NCBI GenBank assembly: GCA_038327195.1
Contig: JBBQKU010000008.1
Span: 89,412-153,411 of the forward strand
DNA from: UBA4416 sp038327195
GTDB taxonomy: Bacteria > Bacteroidota > Bacteroidia > B-17B0 > Aurantibacillaceae
DNA length: 64,000 bases
Direction: 5' to 3'
The notes below the pieces were generated by a model. It was not told the DNA's origin and made no database searches. It worked only from the letters and a program-made list of their open reading frames with translations. The position numbers and the translations under genes are program-made. Every line of letters begins with the position of its first letter. Within the stretch, counting starts at the first letter, position 1. Below, in pieces: positions 44,078 to 53,429 of this stretch.

Positions 44078-46201
44078 TTAAGAGTCAGTTGGTTTATCTG
44101 TAATATTTATTGAAACTTGGTTTTCAATTATTAAAGGCTCCTTGTCAAATGGTCTTTTTCCAAATATTTCCTCTAAATCTTCTTTAAAAATAACCTCTTT
44201 CTCAAGTAATTTTTCTGCTAATAAGGTCAGTTTGTCTTTATTTGCTAATAAAATTGCTTTTGTGCGAGCATAAGCTATATCAATCATCTTTTTAACTTCT
44301 TCGTCAATGATTTTCGCTGTATTTTCGCTATAAGGCTTATTAAAACTATATTCACTTTGTCCAGAACTATCGTAATAACTTACATTTCCAATTTTATCAT
44401 TTAGGCCATAATACACAATTGCAGCATAAGCTTGTCTCGTAATTTTTTCTAAATCACTTAACGCACCAGTTGAAATCTTTCCAAACATAACTTCTTCAGC
44501 AGCTCTTCCTCCTAAAGTTGCACACATTTCATCTACAATTTGCTCTGTAGTTGTAATTTGTCTTTCTTCAGGTAAATACCATGCAGCGCCTAATGAACGG
44601 CCGCGCGGAACAATAGTTACTTTTATTAAAGGAGAGGCATGTTCGCACATCCAACTTACAGTGGCGTGACCAGCTTCATGGAATGCAATCACTCTTTTTT
44701 CGTTTGGAGTAATGATTTTATTTTTCTTTTCTAAACCAGCAATAATTCTATCAACTGCATCTAAAAAATCTTGTTTCGTAACTTGTTTTTTATTTCCACG
44801 TGCTGCAATTAGTGCCGCTTCGTTACAAATATTTGCGATATCAGCACCACTGAAGCCTGGAGTTTGTTTCGCTAAAAAATCAACATCCACACTCGCATCA
44901 ATTTTTATTTTCTTCAAATGAACTTCAAAAATTTCTTTACGCTCATTTACATCTGGCATGTCAACATAAATTTGTCTGTCAAAACGACCAGCACGCATTA
45001 AAGCCCTATCTAATATATCAGCACGATTTGTAGCAGCTAATATTATTACACCACTGTTTGTTCCAAATCCATCCATTTCAGTTAAAAGTTGATTCAACGT
45101 GTTTTCACGCTCATCATTTCCACCAGCAGCAGCGTTTTTACCACGCGCTCTACCAATCGCATCTATCTCATCTATAAAAATAATACACGGTGCTTTTTCT
45201 TTAGCTTGTTTAAATAAATCACGTACACGAGACGCTCCAACTCCAACAAACATTTCCACAAAGTCAGATCCTGACAAAGAGAAGAAAGGAACTTTAGCTT
45301 CACCTGCAACAGCTTTTGCAAGTAATGTTTTACCAGTTCCTGGAGGGCCTACTAATAAAGCACCTTTAGGGATTTTGGCTCCTAGGTCAGTATATTTTTT
45401 TGGATTTTTCAAGAAGTCAACAATTTCCATAACCTCTACTTTTGCGCCATCTAACCCAGCTACATCATTAAAAGTGATATTTACATTTTGATTTTTGTCA
45501 AATAGAACTGCTTTTGATTTTCCAATATTAAAAATTTGTCCAGCTCCACCGCCAGAACCACCACCCATTCTACGCATCATTACAATCCATAAAACAACCA
45601 TGATGATAATAGGGAACATCCAACCCATATATTCAGTCCAATCTTTTCTTTCTTCGCCTGATGGTGATACTCTTAAATATTGAGGAATATTAGCTGCAGT
45701 TTGTACATTTCTAACTTGTTCTATAAAATCTTTTTTGTCAGCAATAGAGATTTTAAAATGAGGACCTTTTGCTGCACTTTCTGGAGGGAACATCGGAACT
45801 AATTTTTTGTTCTTATCTAAAGTTTTGTATCGGTCTAACTTTAAACTATCTGAGCTTATTGTTATTTCAGCAACTTTATCATTTACTATAACAATTTTTC
45901 TAACATCACCTTTTGCAAGCATGTTTTGCTCGAACTCACTTTGATCTGCAGGAAAAACTCTTCCTTCAAAATCTTGACCCATGAAAACAAAAGCTAATAA
46001 AGCTAAAATTACTAAGCCGTAAATCCAATAGAAACTGTTTCCGTTGTTAGAATCACCTCCAAACGGACTTTGTGGTTTTTTACCAAAACGTTCTTTCATT
46101 TTATCAAACTGCTTTTTTCTTTCGTCATCCGGAGTTGGCGTTGGAGTAGGCTGTGGATTTGTTTTATTTTCTGGTTCGGTATTGTTAGTATTATCACTCA
46201 T
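44078..46201 (-). CDS. ftsH: ATP-dependent zinc metalloprotease FtsH
   Basis: This 707-residue membrane AAA+ protease has a Pro-rich cytosolic start, TM1 at about 57-75, a periplasmic domain at about 78-190 and TM2 at about 194-211. The AAA module (about 240-485) has Walker A GPPGTGKT (285-292), Walker B IIFIDEID (340-347) and second region of homology TNRADILDRALMRAGRFDR (391-409). The M41 peptidase carries zinc ligands in HEAGH (508-512). It degrades misassembled membrane proteins and short-lived regulators. It lies 72 bases after the rsfS stop on the same strand; rsfS-ftsH with divergent birA is a common Bacteroidota order. Confidence 0.96.
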   Translation of the reverse strand: MSDNTNNTEPENKTNPQPTPTPTPDDERKKQFDKMKERFGKKPQSPFGGDSNNGNSFYWIYGLVILALLAFVFMGQDFEGRVFPADQSEFEQNMLAKGDVRKIVIVNDKVAEITISSDSLKLDRYKTLDKNKKLVPMFPPESAAKGPHFKISIADKKDFIEQVRNVQTAANIPQYLRVSPSGEERKDWTEYMGWMFPIIIMVVLWIVMMRRMGGGSGGGAGQIFNIGKSKAVLFDKNQNVNITFNDVAGLDGAKVEVMEIVDFLKNPKKYTDLGAKIPKGALLVGPPGTGKTLLAKAVAGEAKVPFFSLSGSDFVEMFVGVGASRVRDLFKQAKEKAPCIIFIDEIDAIGRARGKNAAAGGNDERENTLNQLLTEMDGFGTNSGVIILAATNRADILDRALMRAGRFDRQIYVDMPDVNERKEIFEVHLKKIKIDASVDVDFLAKQTPGFSGADIANICNEAALIAARGNKKQVTKQDFLDAVDRIIAGLEKKNKIITPNEKRVIAFHEAGHATVSWMCEHASPLIKVTIVPRGRSLGAAWYLPEERQITTTEQIVDEMCATLGGRAAEEVMFGKISTGALSDLEKITRQAYAAIVYYGLNDKIGNVSYYDSSGQSEYSFNKPYSENTAKIIDEEVKKMIDIAYARTKAILLANKDKLTLLAEKLLEKEVIFKEDLEEIFGKRPFDKEPLIIENQVSINITDKPTDS

Positions 46202-46272
46202 TTTTTTAGTGCTTAATGTTTTCTTGTAATTTATTTTTTATTAAAATATTGTTCTTCAAAAAATGACTAAAG

Positions 46273-46881
46273 TTAATCTTCTATGTGAGTCACTTCTCCA
46301 TCGGCCCAAAGACCTTCAATATTGTAGTATTCACGCGTTTCTCTTAAAAATACATGAGCTACAATATTTACATAATCAATTAAAATCCATTCCGAATTTT
46401 GTTGACCTTCACTACGAAATGGTTTTTCTTTTGTTGCTTTTACAACAGTTTCTTCTATTTCATTAGCAATTGCGTTAACATGCGTATTACTGTCCGCATC
46501 ACAAATCACAAAATAATCAGCCACTCTATGTTCTAATGAAGAAATATTAATTACTGTAATGTTTTTTGCTTTTTTATTTTTCATGCCTTCAACAATGGAA
46601 TCAAGCAAATTGTCAGTTTGTGCTTTTGTTGCATTTTTTTTAGGACGACGAGCAGTGCTACCCGGTTTCTTTTTTTGTTCTGTATTAGCAATACGATTAG
46701 CTTCCTTTTGCTCTAATTGTTTTTCGGTTAAAGGATTTTTTTTAACAGCTATTTTTTTAGCCGCACTTTTTTTAACAGCTGCTTTTTTTGGAGCCGCCTT
46801 TTTAGCTACTGCTTTTTTAACTGTTTCTGTTTTTGTAGCTGTTTTTTTAACTACTGCTTTTTTTTCTGGAATTTTTGCCAT
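46273..46881 (-). CDS. rsfS: Ribosome silencing factor RsfS with H1-like basic N-terminal tail
   Basis: This is a 202-residue protein. The RsfS/Iojap domain occupies about 88-202 (VADYFVICDADSNTHVNAI, WILIDYVNIVAHVFL, REYYNIEGLWADGE). It binds uL14 of the large subunit and blocks subunit joining under starvation. Typical RsfS is about 105-130 residues. Here the first 85 residues are an extended Lys/Ala/Val tail (VKKAVAKKAAPKKAAVKKSA) like histone H1 or HU tails, plus a basic linker with ARRPKKNATKAQ. No other ATG precedes the RsfS domain before Met100, which would cut the first helix, so the long form is preferred. The start is clear at 46881, divergent from birA. Confidence 0.9.
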   Translation of the reverse strand: MAKIPEKKAVVKKTATKTETVKKAVAKKAAPKKAAVKKSAAKKIAVKKNPLTEKQLEQKEANRIANTEQKKKPGSTARRPKKNATKAQTDNLLDSIVEGMKNKKAKNITVINISSLEHRVADYFVICDADSNTHVNAIANEIEETVVKATKEKPFRSEGQQNSEWILIDYVNIVAHVFLRETREYYNIEGLWADGEVTHIED

Positions 46882-46959
46882 ATTATTTTTATTGCTAATG
46901 CTAATCTCTTTTTTATTTTTGTATTTGCTACAATTAACAAATTTAATCTTTTTGAGCGA

Positions 46960-47724
46960 ATGAACACCTTGTTTATAGGAAAGAATGTGCTTTTTTTACC
47001 CGAGGTAGAAAGTACCAATACCTATGCCATTAACTTGTTAAGGAATGTTAACGTTATTGAAGGGACTGTAATTTACACCAACAATCAGACGCTTGGAAAA
47101 GGGCAAAGAGGCACTGTTTGGTCCTCTGAAATAGGCAAAAACATTACTCTTTCAGCAATATTACAACCCAAGTCTTTAAACATTAGCCAATCCTTTTATT
47201 TAAGCAAAATAACTGCATTGGCTTGTTATGACGTATTGACTGAATTACTAGACGCTAGCCATTATGACATTAAAATAAAATGGCCTAATGACATTTTAGT
47301 AAATAAAAAGAAAATTGGCGGAATCTTAATTGAAAACAATATAAATGGTAGTTATATCCAACATGCTGTTATTGGCATCGGTTTAAATATTAATCAACAA
47401 AATTTTGGAGAATTAAGCGATATAGCAACATCCATCTCTATTGAAAAAAACAGGGAGTTCGATACATCATTTATCATGGAATTACTTTTTTCTAAACTTG
47501 AAAAATGGTATTTAAAATTAAAAGAAAATAAATTGGACTTAATTCACTCGGTTTATTTATCACATTTATTTGGATTAAACGAAACGGTTCATTTTATGGA
47601 TAATTCAGGACAAAATTTTTATGCCGAAATTATTAATGTAGAAGAAAATGGAAAATTATTAGTGAGAAATACGGATGAAGAATTACTCACTTTTGATATT
47701 AAAGAAGTGAAAATGATATTATAA
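46960..47724 (+). CDS. birA: Biotin--[acetyl-CoA carboxylase] ligase
   Basis: This 254-residue monofunctional biotin protein ligase has no N-terminal helix-turn-helix, so it should not act as a repressor. Motifs are EVESTNTYAINL, the biotinoyl-AMP loop region GKGQRGTVWSSE (the GRGRRG equivalent), KWPNDILVNKKKIGGILIE and VIGIGLNIN. The C-terminal SH3-like domain covers about 205-254. It activates biotin with ATP and transfers it to the carboxyl carrier protein. It is divergent from rsfS across 78 bases and ends before a strong bidirectional terminator. Confidence 0.93.
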   Translation: MNTLFIGKNVLFLPEVESTNTYAINLLRNVNVIEGTVIYTNNQTLGKGQRGTVWSSEIGKNITLSAILQPKSLNISQSFYLSKITALACYDVLTELLDASHYDIKIKWPNDILVNKKKIGGILIENNINGSYIQHAVIGIGLNINQQNFGELSDIATSISIEKNREFDTSFIMELLFSKLEKWYLKLKENKLDLIHSVYLSHLFGLNETVHFMDNSGQNFYAEIINVEENGKLLVRNTDEELLTFDIKEVKMIL

Positions 47725-47748
47725 ATTTCTATAAAAATTCTTAAAAAA

Positions 47749-47780
47749 AAGCTCTTGTTATAATTAACAAGAGCTTTTTT
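47749..47780. terminator. Bidirectional terminator between birA and sucA
   Basis: A 12-bp stem, AAGCTCTTGTTA / TAACAAGAGCTT, has a four-base loop, an A-run on its left and a T-run on its right. It serves convergent birA and sucA. Confidence 0.85.
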
Positions 47781-47800
47781 GTTGCAATAGTTTTCTGATT

Positions 47801-50521
47801 TTATTTTACTAAAACTTTACTGAAAATTGAAGTCATTATTTCTTCATTTTCCATAGCATGTCGTTTAGCAAAACCAGTTGCAGGACTTGCTGCCGCTTCT
47901 CTGCCAATATATTTTAATTTTAATGCACGCATGTTGTTATCTACAAATCGCCATGGACCCATGTTTTCTGGCTCTTCTTGTACAAATAAAAATTCAGTTG
48001 CTTTAGCGTATTTTTTTAAGATAACATCTATTTGTTTTTGAGGGAAAGGATACAATTGTTCTAAACGAATAAATGTAATATCATTACACCCTTCTTTTTC
48101 TCTACGTTCAATTAAATCGTAGTAAACTTTTCCTGAACAAAATGCAACACGTGTTACTTTTTTTGAATCAATCGTGTCGTCCAATACTTCTTGGAAATTT
48201 GCTTTAGTGAAATCAGTAATTTTACTTACACAAGTTGGGTAACGCAATAATTTTTTTGGAGTAAAACAAACTAATGGTTTACGGAAATCTCTTTTTAATT
48301 GGCGACGAATAACATGGAATTGTTGTGCTGGTGTTGTAGCGTTAACAATTTGCATATTATTTTCTGCACAAGCTTGTAAAAAACGTTCCATACGTGCCGA
48401 AGAATGTTCTGGACCTTGTCCTTCATAACCGTGAGGTAATAATAAAACTAGGCCATTCATACGACGCCATTTGTATTCAGCCGAAGTTAAATATTGGTCA
48501 ATAATAATTTGAGCACCGTTAAAGAAATCTCCAAACTGTGCTTCCCAAATAGTTAATGAATTTGGAGATGCAAAAGCGTAACCATAATCAAAACCTAAAA
48601 CAGCATATTCACTTAATAATGAATTATAGATGTTTAATTTTGCTTCAGCATCAATGTTATTTAAAGGAGTATATTCTTCCTCGCTATCTTCAATTTTAAC
48701 TACAGCATGACGGTGAGAAAAAGTTCCACGCTCAACATCTTGACCACTAAAACGAACCGGAAAACCTTCTTTCATTAAAGATGAATATGCTAGTAATTCA
48801 CCCATTGCCCAGTCATAATTATCATTAGTAATCATGGCTTTTCTATCATCAAAAACTTTTTGAATTTTATTAAAGAATTTTTTGTCTTTAGGTAATTCTG
48901 TTGTTTTTTTAGCTAATTCTAAAAATAGTTTTTCGTCAATTGCAGTTTTTGGTGATTCGTCAAAATCTTTGTCAGTTGCCATTTTTACACCTTTCCAGTT
49001 TCCTTCTAAGAATGATGTAATTTTAACGGTTTCTGCTTTTTTTGCTTCATCTAAATTCAGATCTAATTCTGTTTTAAATGTGTTTTCAATATCTTTTGCT
49101 TCATTAGCTAATTCTGAGCCATCAAGTGCCAAGCGCTTTACATAAATTTCTTTTACATTAGGGTGCGCTGCAATTGCTTTGTATAATAGTGGCTGAGTAA
49201 AACGAGGTTCATCACCTTCATTATGACCGTATTTACGGTAGCATAAAACATCTATAAATACATCGCGATGAAACTCTTGACGAAATTCCATTGCTAATTT
49301 TGAGATAAAACAAAGTGCTTCAACATCATCACCATTAACATGAAATACTGGACTCAAAACAACTTTCGCTACATCTGTACAATAGGTTGATGAACGAGCA
49401 TCTAAAAAATTTGTTGTAAATCCAACTTGATTATTAATCACAAAATGAATAGTTCCACCTGTTTTATAACCATCTAATTGACTCATTTGCAAAGTTTCGT
49501 AAACTACTCCTTGTCCTGCAACTGCAGCATCACCATGTATGGCAATGGCACATGCTTTAGAATTATCTCCTTTATGGCGATTATCAATTTTTGCACGAAC
49601 AATACCTTGAGCAACAGGAGCAACAGTTTCAAGGTGTGATGGATTTGGTGTTAAACTAATATGAACTTTTTTGCCACCATCACTTGTTTGATCTGAAGAA
49701 TAACCCATGTGGTATTTTACATCGCCATCAAATAAAGAATCTTCACTTGGTCTGCCTTCAAACTCAGTAAATACATCTTTATAAGTTTTATTCATGATAT
49801 TGGTAAGTACGTTTAAACGGCCACGGTGAGCCATTCCAATAACATAATCTTCAATACCTAAATTTACACCATGTTCCATTAAGGTATTCATAGCAGGTAT
49901 TACAGCTTCAGCACCTTCTAAAGAAAAACGTTTTTGACCAACGAATTTAGTATGTAAGTAGTTTTCAAAAACAACAGCTTGGGTTAATTTTTTAAGAATT
50001 GTTTTTTTCTCTTCTTTATTAAATGCTGGAGTGTTTTTGTTTTTCTCCATGCGCTCTTGCAACCATTGAACAACTTTTGGTTCGCGCATATATAAATATT
50101 CAGCACCAATGCTCTGGCAGTAAGTATGGTCTAAATGAGCAATAATGTCTTTTAGTTTAGCATTTCCAAGCCCGATTTCGTTACCTGCTTGAAAAACAGT
50201 TTCTAAATCTTTATCAGATAATCCAAAATTTTGAATATCCAAAGTTGGGTCGTAAGTTCTACGCTGGCGAACAGGATTTGTTTTAGTAAATAAATGACCG
50301 CGTTGGCGATAACCATTAATTAATCCAATTACTTTAAACTCTTTAGTTACATTTTCAGGAATTGCGCCACCATCGCTTTCATACGAAGTACGGGCAAATT
50401 CAAAGCCTTTAAAAAAATCTCTCCACGAAGCATCAACCGAATTGGCGTCTTGTGAGTATTGTAAAAATAGTTGTTCAATAGCGTTAACATCGCTTGTGCC
50501 TACAAAAGAAAATTTGTCCAT
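47801..50521 (-). CDS. sucA: 2-Oxoglutarate dehydrogenase E1 component
   Basis: This 906-residue thiamine-diphosphate enzyme is the first component of the 2-oxoglutarate dehydrogenase complex. The N-terminal segment SYDANS-like YSQDANSVDASWRDFFKGF is the helix that docks E2. The thiamine-phosphate region has GDAAVAGQGVVYETLQMS and YGHNEGDEPRFTQPLLYK. The transketolase-like pyrimidine domain has GRFSHRH-like ERGTFSHRHAVV and LLLPHGYEGQGPEHSS. The C-terminal FVQEEPENMGPW completes the match. It has the usual length (about 900-930). sucB is 1.5 kb away with two unrelated genes between, and lpd is absent from the window. Its ATG at 50521 is preceded by AT-rich DNA without a clear promoter. Confidence 0.95.
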   Translation of the reverse strand: MDKFSFVGTSDVNAIEQLFLQYSQDANSVDASWRDFFKGFEFARTSYESDGGAIPENVTKEFKVIGLINGYRQRGHLFTKTNPVRQRRTYDPTLDIQNFGLSDKDLETVFQAGNEIGLGNAKLKDIIAHLDHTYCQSIGAEYLYMREPKVVQWLQERMEKNKNTPAFNKEEKKTILKKLTQAVVFENYLHTKFVGQKRFSLEGAEAVIPAMNTLMEHGVNLGIEDYVIGMAHRGRLNVLTNIMNKTYKDVFTEFEGRPSEDSLFDGDVKYHMGYSSDQTSDGGKKVHISLTPNPSHLETVAPVAQGIVRAKIDNRHKGDNSKACAIAIHGDAAVAGQGVVYETLQMSQLDGYKTGGTIHFVINNQVGFTTNFLDARSSTYCTDVAKVVLSPVFHVNGDDVEALCFISKLAMEFRQEFHRDVFIDVLCYRKYGHNEGDEPRFTQPLLYKAIAAHPNVKEIYVKRLALDGSELANEAKDIENTFKTELDLNLDEAKKAETVKITSFLEGNWKGVKMATDKDFDESPKTAIDEKLFLELAKKTTELPKDKKFFNKIQKVFDDRKAMITNDNYDWAMGELLAYSSLMKEGFPVRFSGQDVERGTFSHRHAVVKIEDSEEEYTPLNNIDAEAKLNIYNSLLSEYAVLGFDYGYAFASPNSLTIWEAQFGDFFNGAQIIIDQYLTSAEYKWRRMNGLVLLLPHGYEGQGPEHSSARMERFLQACAENNMQIVNATTPAQQFHVIRRQLKRDFRKPLVCFTPKKLLRYPTCVSKITDFTKANFQEVLDDTIDSKKVTRVAFCSGKVYYDLIERREKEGCNDITFIRLEQLYPFPQKQIDVILKKYAKATEFLFVQEEPENMGPWRFVDNNMRALKLKYIGREAAASPATGFAKRHAMENEEIMTSIFSKVLVK

Positions 50522-50566
50522 TTTAGTTTCTATAAAATAATAGGCTAATTTAAGAATTTTTCGCGC

Positions 50567-50692
50567 TTATTTTAAATTATTTTCTTGTTTTCCTTGAAGA
50601 ATGAGTTGGTCGATCTTGTTAACTAAGTACTCCATTTTATCATAAAGTAATGTAGAATCATTATAATTTCTCTTATATATTTTTAAGTGCAT
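50567..50692 (-). CDS. Possible small protein, 41 residues
   Basis: An ATG at 50690-50692 opens a frame that overlaps the last 20 bases of the outer-membrane protein gene and ends with TAA at 50567. The peptide is charged and helix-forming: residues MEYLVNKIDQLILQ in the middle form an amphipathic heptad pattern, and the start MHLKIYKRN is basic. It lies in the gap before sucA on the same strand and could be translationally coupled to the upstream gene. A second ATG at 50635 would give 22 residues. It may be non-coding chance; coding support is weak. Confidence 0.3.
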   Translation of the reverse strand: MHLKIYKRNYNDSTLLYDKMEYLVNKIDQLILQGKQENNLK

Positions 50693-51524
50693 TTCTATTT
50701 AGACCTCTGTATCTTGCAAAAGCAATTCTATAATATTTATTACTTTTTATGTCTTTTTTACTAAGTGTTTTAAAATATTTTAAAATAGTATCTGCTCTTG
50801 AAATATAAATTTCTTCAAATTTTGCCTCAATGGCTAGCTGCATTTTATTTTTTTTAAATGAAAACCCAATTTTCAAACCAGCATTTGCATGTATATATGT
50901 CTGGTCACTTTTTCCTGATGGCGGATAATTCGAGTAACTATTTGAGTTTGTGTGATAATAATAGTTAGTGTATTTAAACGAGACACTGTTTATGCCTAAA
51001 CACATAAATGGCTCAATAGAGAGTTTATTTATAGAAATTTTATTGCCTACAGTTACGCCATAAACCGTTCCGTAACCACTTCTTTCCTCAATATAGTTAA
51101 AACGCGGATCTCCACTTCCAGTATACTTTTCCCAAGCAACAGCTCCATGGTACATAGATTGAAAGCCTATATTTATACCAATATAAAACCTATTAAGTGG
51201 GCTAAACATAAATTTAGATTTTATGTTAATACCATAACCGTTATAATCATAATAATCATCTTGAGCTACAGCATTTTTTATGTAAGTATTATTATTAAGC
51301 ATATATAGTGAGTAATCAAAATTTATAATATCAGTTATTTGATGTTGAAAGCCAATACCAATTTGCCCAAACACATCATAATAAGCATAAACTGAACATG
51401 CATAAGTTGGCTGAGGTTTAAATTTAGCTTTAGAACCGAAATTTTTTATTTGACAATATCCACTAAGTGATACAGTAAGTAAGCAAAATAATATAAATGT
51501 TTTTTTTATCGATCTAAAAATCAT
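50673..51524 (-). CDS. Probable outer membrane beta-barrel protein
   Basis: This 283-residue protein has a signal peptide (about 1-24, ending SGYCQ). Alternating hydrophobic/polar strands rich in Tyr follow (YACSVYAYYDVFGQIGIGFQ, YIGINIGFQSMYHGAV, YIHANAGLKIGFSF), as in 8-10 stranded barrels. The C-terminus (FARYRGLNRNALKNI) does not end in an aromatic residue, so it may have a periplasmic tail. No function is known. It is divergent from the SPOR-domain gene across 60 bases. A candidate 41-residue frame overlaps its end. Confidence 0.65.
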   Translation of the reverse strand: MIFRSIKKTFILFCLLTVSLSGYCQIKNFGSKAKFKPQPTYACSVYAYYDVFGQIGIGFQHQITDIINFDYSLYMLNNNTYIKNAVAQDDYYDYNGYGINIKSKFMFSPLNRFYIGINIGFQSMYHGAVAWEKYTGSGDPRFNYIEERSGYGTVYGVTVGNKISINKLSIEPFMCLGINSVSFKYTNYYYHTNSNSYSNYPPSGKSDQTYIHANAGLKIGFSFKKNKMQLAIEAKFEEIYISRADTILKYFKTLSKKDIKSNKYYRIAFARYRGLNRNALKNI

Positions 51525-51584
51525 ACAAAATTTCTTGAAACTAAATTTAGCATAATTTTTGATATTATTTCTTACCTTTATCTT

Positions 51585-51986
51585 ATGAAGTATTTTTCAT
51601 TTTTAATATTAATTTTCAGCTCATTTACTTTTTTGTTTTCGCAAGAAAACCCAAATAGTAATGCTATTCAAACATCTATAAAAGTGAGAGCTTTACAAGA
51701 AAAAAAAGCTGAGTTTCACCGCCGTAGTAATGGCGAAAGTGATGGTTATCGTATAAAAATTCATTTTAGTGCTGATAAAACTAAAGCAAGAGAAGTTCAA
51801 TCAAAGTTTAATTCTAAGTTTGCAGATGTGCCTTCTTATGAAGAATATCAACAACCCAATTTTGTAATTAATGTTGGCGATTTTAAAACTAAGTTAGAGG
51901 CTTTTGAATTATTGAAGAGGATTCAAGTTGAGTTTCCATATGCTTTTATTGTAAAAAGTAAAGTTCGCCCAATGAAATTGAATTAG
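51585..51986 (+). CDS. SPOR-domain periplasmic protein
   Basis: This 133-residue protein has a signal peptide (MKYFSFLILIFSSFTFLFS). A single SPOR domain (about 50-130) has GYRIKIHFSADKTKAREVQ, FVINVGDFKTKLEAFELLKRI and AFIVKSKV, the FxVxxGxFxxxxxA pattern that binds denuded glycan strands at the division septum. No other domain is present, so it resembles the small SPOR proteins common in Bacteroidota. It lies divergently from the outer-membrane barrel gene and is closed by the palindromic terminator at 52011, shared with sucB. Confidence 0.85.
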   Translation: MKYFSFLILIFSSFTFLFSQENPNSNAIQTSIKVRALQEKKAEFHRRSNGESDGYRIKIHFSADKTKAREVQSKFNSKFADVPSYEEYQQPNFVINVGDFKTKLEAFELLKRIQVEFPYAFIVKSKVRPMKLN

Positions 51987-52010
51987 TGTTTTTAAATATT
52001 TAAAACAAAA

Positions 52011-52038
52011 AAACCTTCAAATTAATTTGAAGGTTTTT
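52011..52038. terminator. Bidirectional terminator between SPOR gene and sucB
   Basis: A perfect 14-bp palindrome, AAAACCTTCAAATT / AATTTGAAGGTTTT, has A-rich and T-rich flanks on opposite sides. It is placed between the convergent SPOR gene and sucB. Confidence 0.8.
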
Positions 52039-52056
52039 TTATAAAAAGTTTTTTAT

Positions 52057-53307
52057 TTATAATCCCAATAATATTTCTTCAGGAACTTTTCCGCCAAACA
52101 ACATTCGGCTTGGGTTTTCTAACATTTCTTTTACTTTAACTAAAAAACCAACGCTTTCTCTTCCATCAATAATACGGTGATCATAACTTAAAGCAACATA
52201 CATCATTGGGCGAATAACTACTTGTCCGTTTACAGCCATTGGTCTATCAACAACATTGTGCATTCCTAAAATAGCGCTTTGAGGAGGATTAATAATTGGA
52301 GTACTCATCATTGAACCAAATACACCACCATTTGTGATTGTAAATGTTCCACCAGTCATATCTTCTATAGTTAATTTTCCATCACGAGCTTTTATAGCTA
52401 AATCTTTAATTCCTTTTTCTATATCGGCAATGCTCATTAATTCAGCGTTGCGTAACACAGGAACCATTAATCCTTTTGGTGCACTCACAGCAATTCCAAT
52501 ATCACAATATTTATTGTAAACTAATTCTTCGCCATCTATCATGCCATTTACAGCTGGATAATGGTATAAGGCTTCAGTAACCGCTTTTGTAAAGAAACTC
52601 ATGAAGCCTACATTGCTTCCATAAACTTCTTTAAATTTATCTTTGTATTTTGCTCTGATTGCATAAATTGCTGACATATCAACTTCATTAAACGTCGTTA
52701 ACATGGCAGTTTCATTTTTAACTGCAACTAAACGCTTAGCAACTGTTTTACGAAGCGATGTCATTTTAGCACGATCTTTTTCTCGGCCACCTTTCCATGA
52801 ATTAGAAAGAACTTCATTTACAGTAGGTAAACCATTTGATAAGGCAGCTAATACATCTTGTTTTGTAATTCGGCCATCTTTGCCTGTACCATTTAATTGA
52901 TTTGGCTTGATATTATTTTCAGCCATTATTTTTGCTGCAGAAATACTTGGAGTTCCTGTTGCATAATTAGTTGGTGAACTTGTTTTTGTTTCTGCTACTG
53001 GAGCAACTTCTTTTTTTGCTTCAACTTTTACCTCTGCCTTAGCAGTTTCAACTTTTGCCTCAGGTTTAAAAGAGGTATCTATTTTTACAACAACTTGTCC
53101 AACCTTTACTGTATCTCCTTCAGCGGCTAATACTTCAATTTTCCCACTTTCTTCAGCATTAAGAGTTAATGTTGCCTTGTCTGAATCAATTTCTGCTAAA
53201 ACTTCATCTTTTTCAACTACGTCACCAGTATTTTTCACCCAACGAGCAATTACTACTTCTGTTATCGATTCGCCTGGACTTGGTACTTTTAATTCTACAA
53301 TTGCCAT
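52057..53307 (-). CDS. sucB: Dihydrolipoyl succinyltransferase (2-oxoglutarate dehydrogenase E2)
   Basis: This is a 416-residue protein. A single lipoyl domain (1-76) has lipoyl-lysine Lys44 in IDSDKATLTL. A Lys/Glu/Ala-rich linker (82-110) precedes the E1/E3-binding domain (about 117-155, PSISAAKIMAENNI and GKDGRITKQDVL). The acyltransferase core (about 180-416) has catalytic His377 in SYDHRIIDG. One lipoyl domain and a short core fit SucB rather than pyruvate dehydrogenase E2. It lies upstream of the SPOR gene and apart from sucA, so the complex is not encoded by a single operon here. The ATG at 53307 is clear. Confidence 0.94.
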   Translation of the reverse strand: MAIVELKVPSPGESITEVVIARWVKNTGDVVEKDEVLAEIDSDKATLTLNAEESGKIEVLAAEGDTVKVGQVVVKIDTSFKPEAKVETAKAEVKVEAKKEVAPVAETKTSSPTNYATGTPSISAAKIMAENNIKPNQLNGTGKDGRITKQDVLAALSNGLPTVNEVLSNSWKGGREKDRAKMTSLRKTVAKRLVAVKNETAMLTTFNEVDMSAIYAIRAKYKDKFKEVYGSNVGFMSFFTKAVTEALYHYPAVNGMIDGEELVYNKYCDIGIAVSAPKGLMVPVLRNAELMSIADIEKGIKDLAIKARDGKLTIEDMTGGTFTITNGGVFGSMMSTPIINPPQSAILGMHNVVDRPMAVNGQVVIRPMMYVALSYDHRIIDGRESVGFLVKVKEMLENPSRMLFGGKVPEEILLGL

Positions 53308-53429
53308 ATTACTTATTTTATAAAAATTGAACTTTTTTTAATACGTTGTAAATTTATAAATATTATGGCGATAAGCAATTTAAAAATTTACTGATTTCAG
53401 CAACCAAAAATCAATGTTTTTTAAATAAA

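Noticed and set aside
45099..45491. A 130-residue open frame on the plus strand within ftsH
   Set aside because: It is fully antisense to the AAA module of ftsH, whose Walker motifs are intact on the minus strand; the product has no recognisable features.
46559..46963. A 134-residue Phe/Ala/Leu-rich frame opposite rsfS
   Set aside because: It mirrors the Lys/Ala-rich tail of RsfS: lysine AAA/AAG codons read as Phe or Leu on the other strand. It is an artefact of composition.
47749..47780. Palindromic hairpins as operators or attachment sites
   Set aside because: They sit between convergent genes or just after stops and carry A/T-runs, which fits intrinsic terminators.
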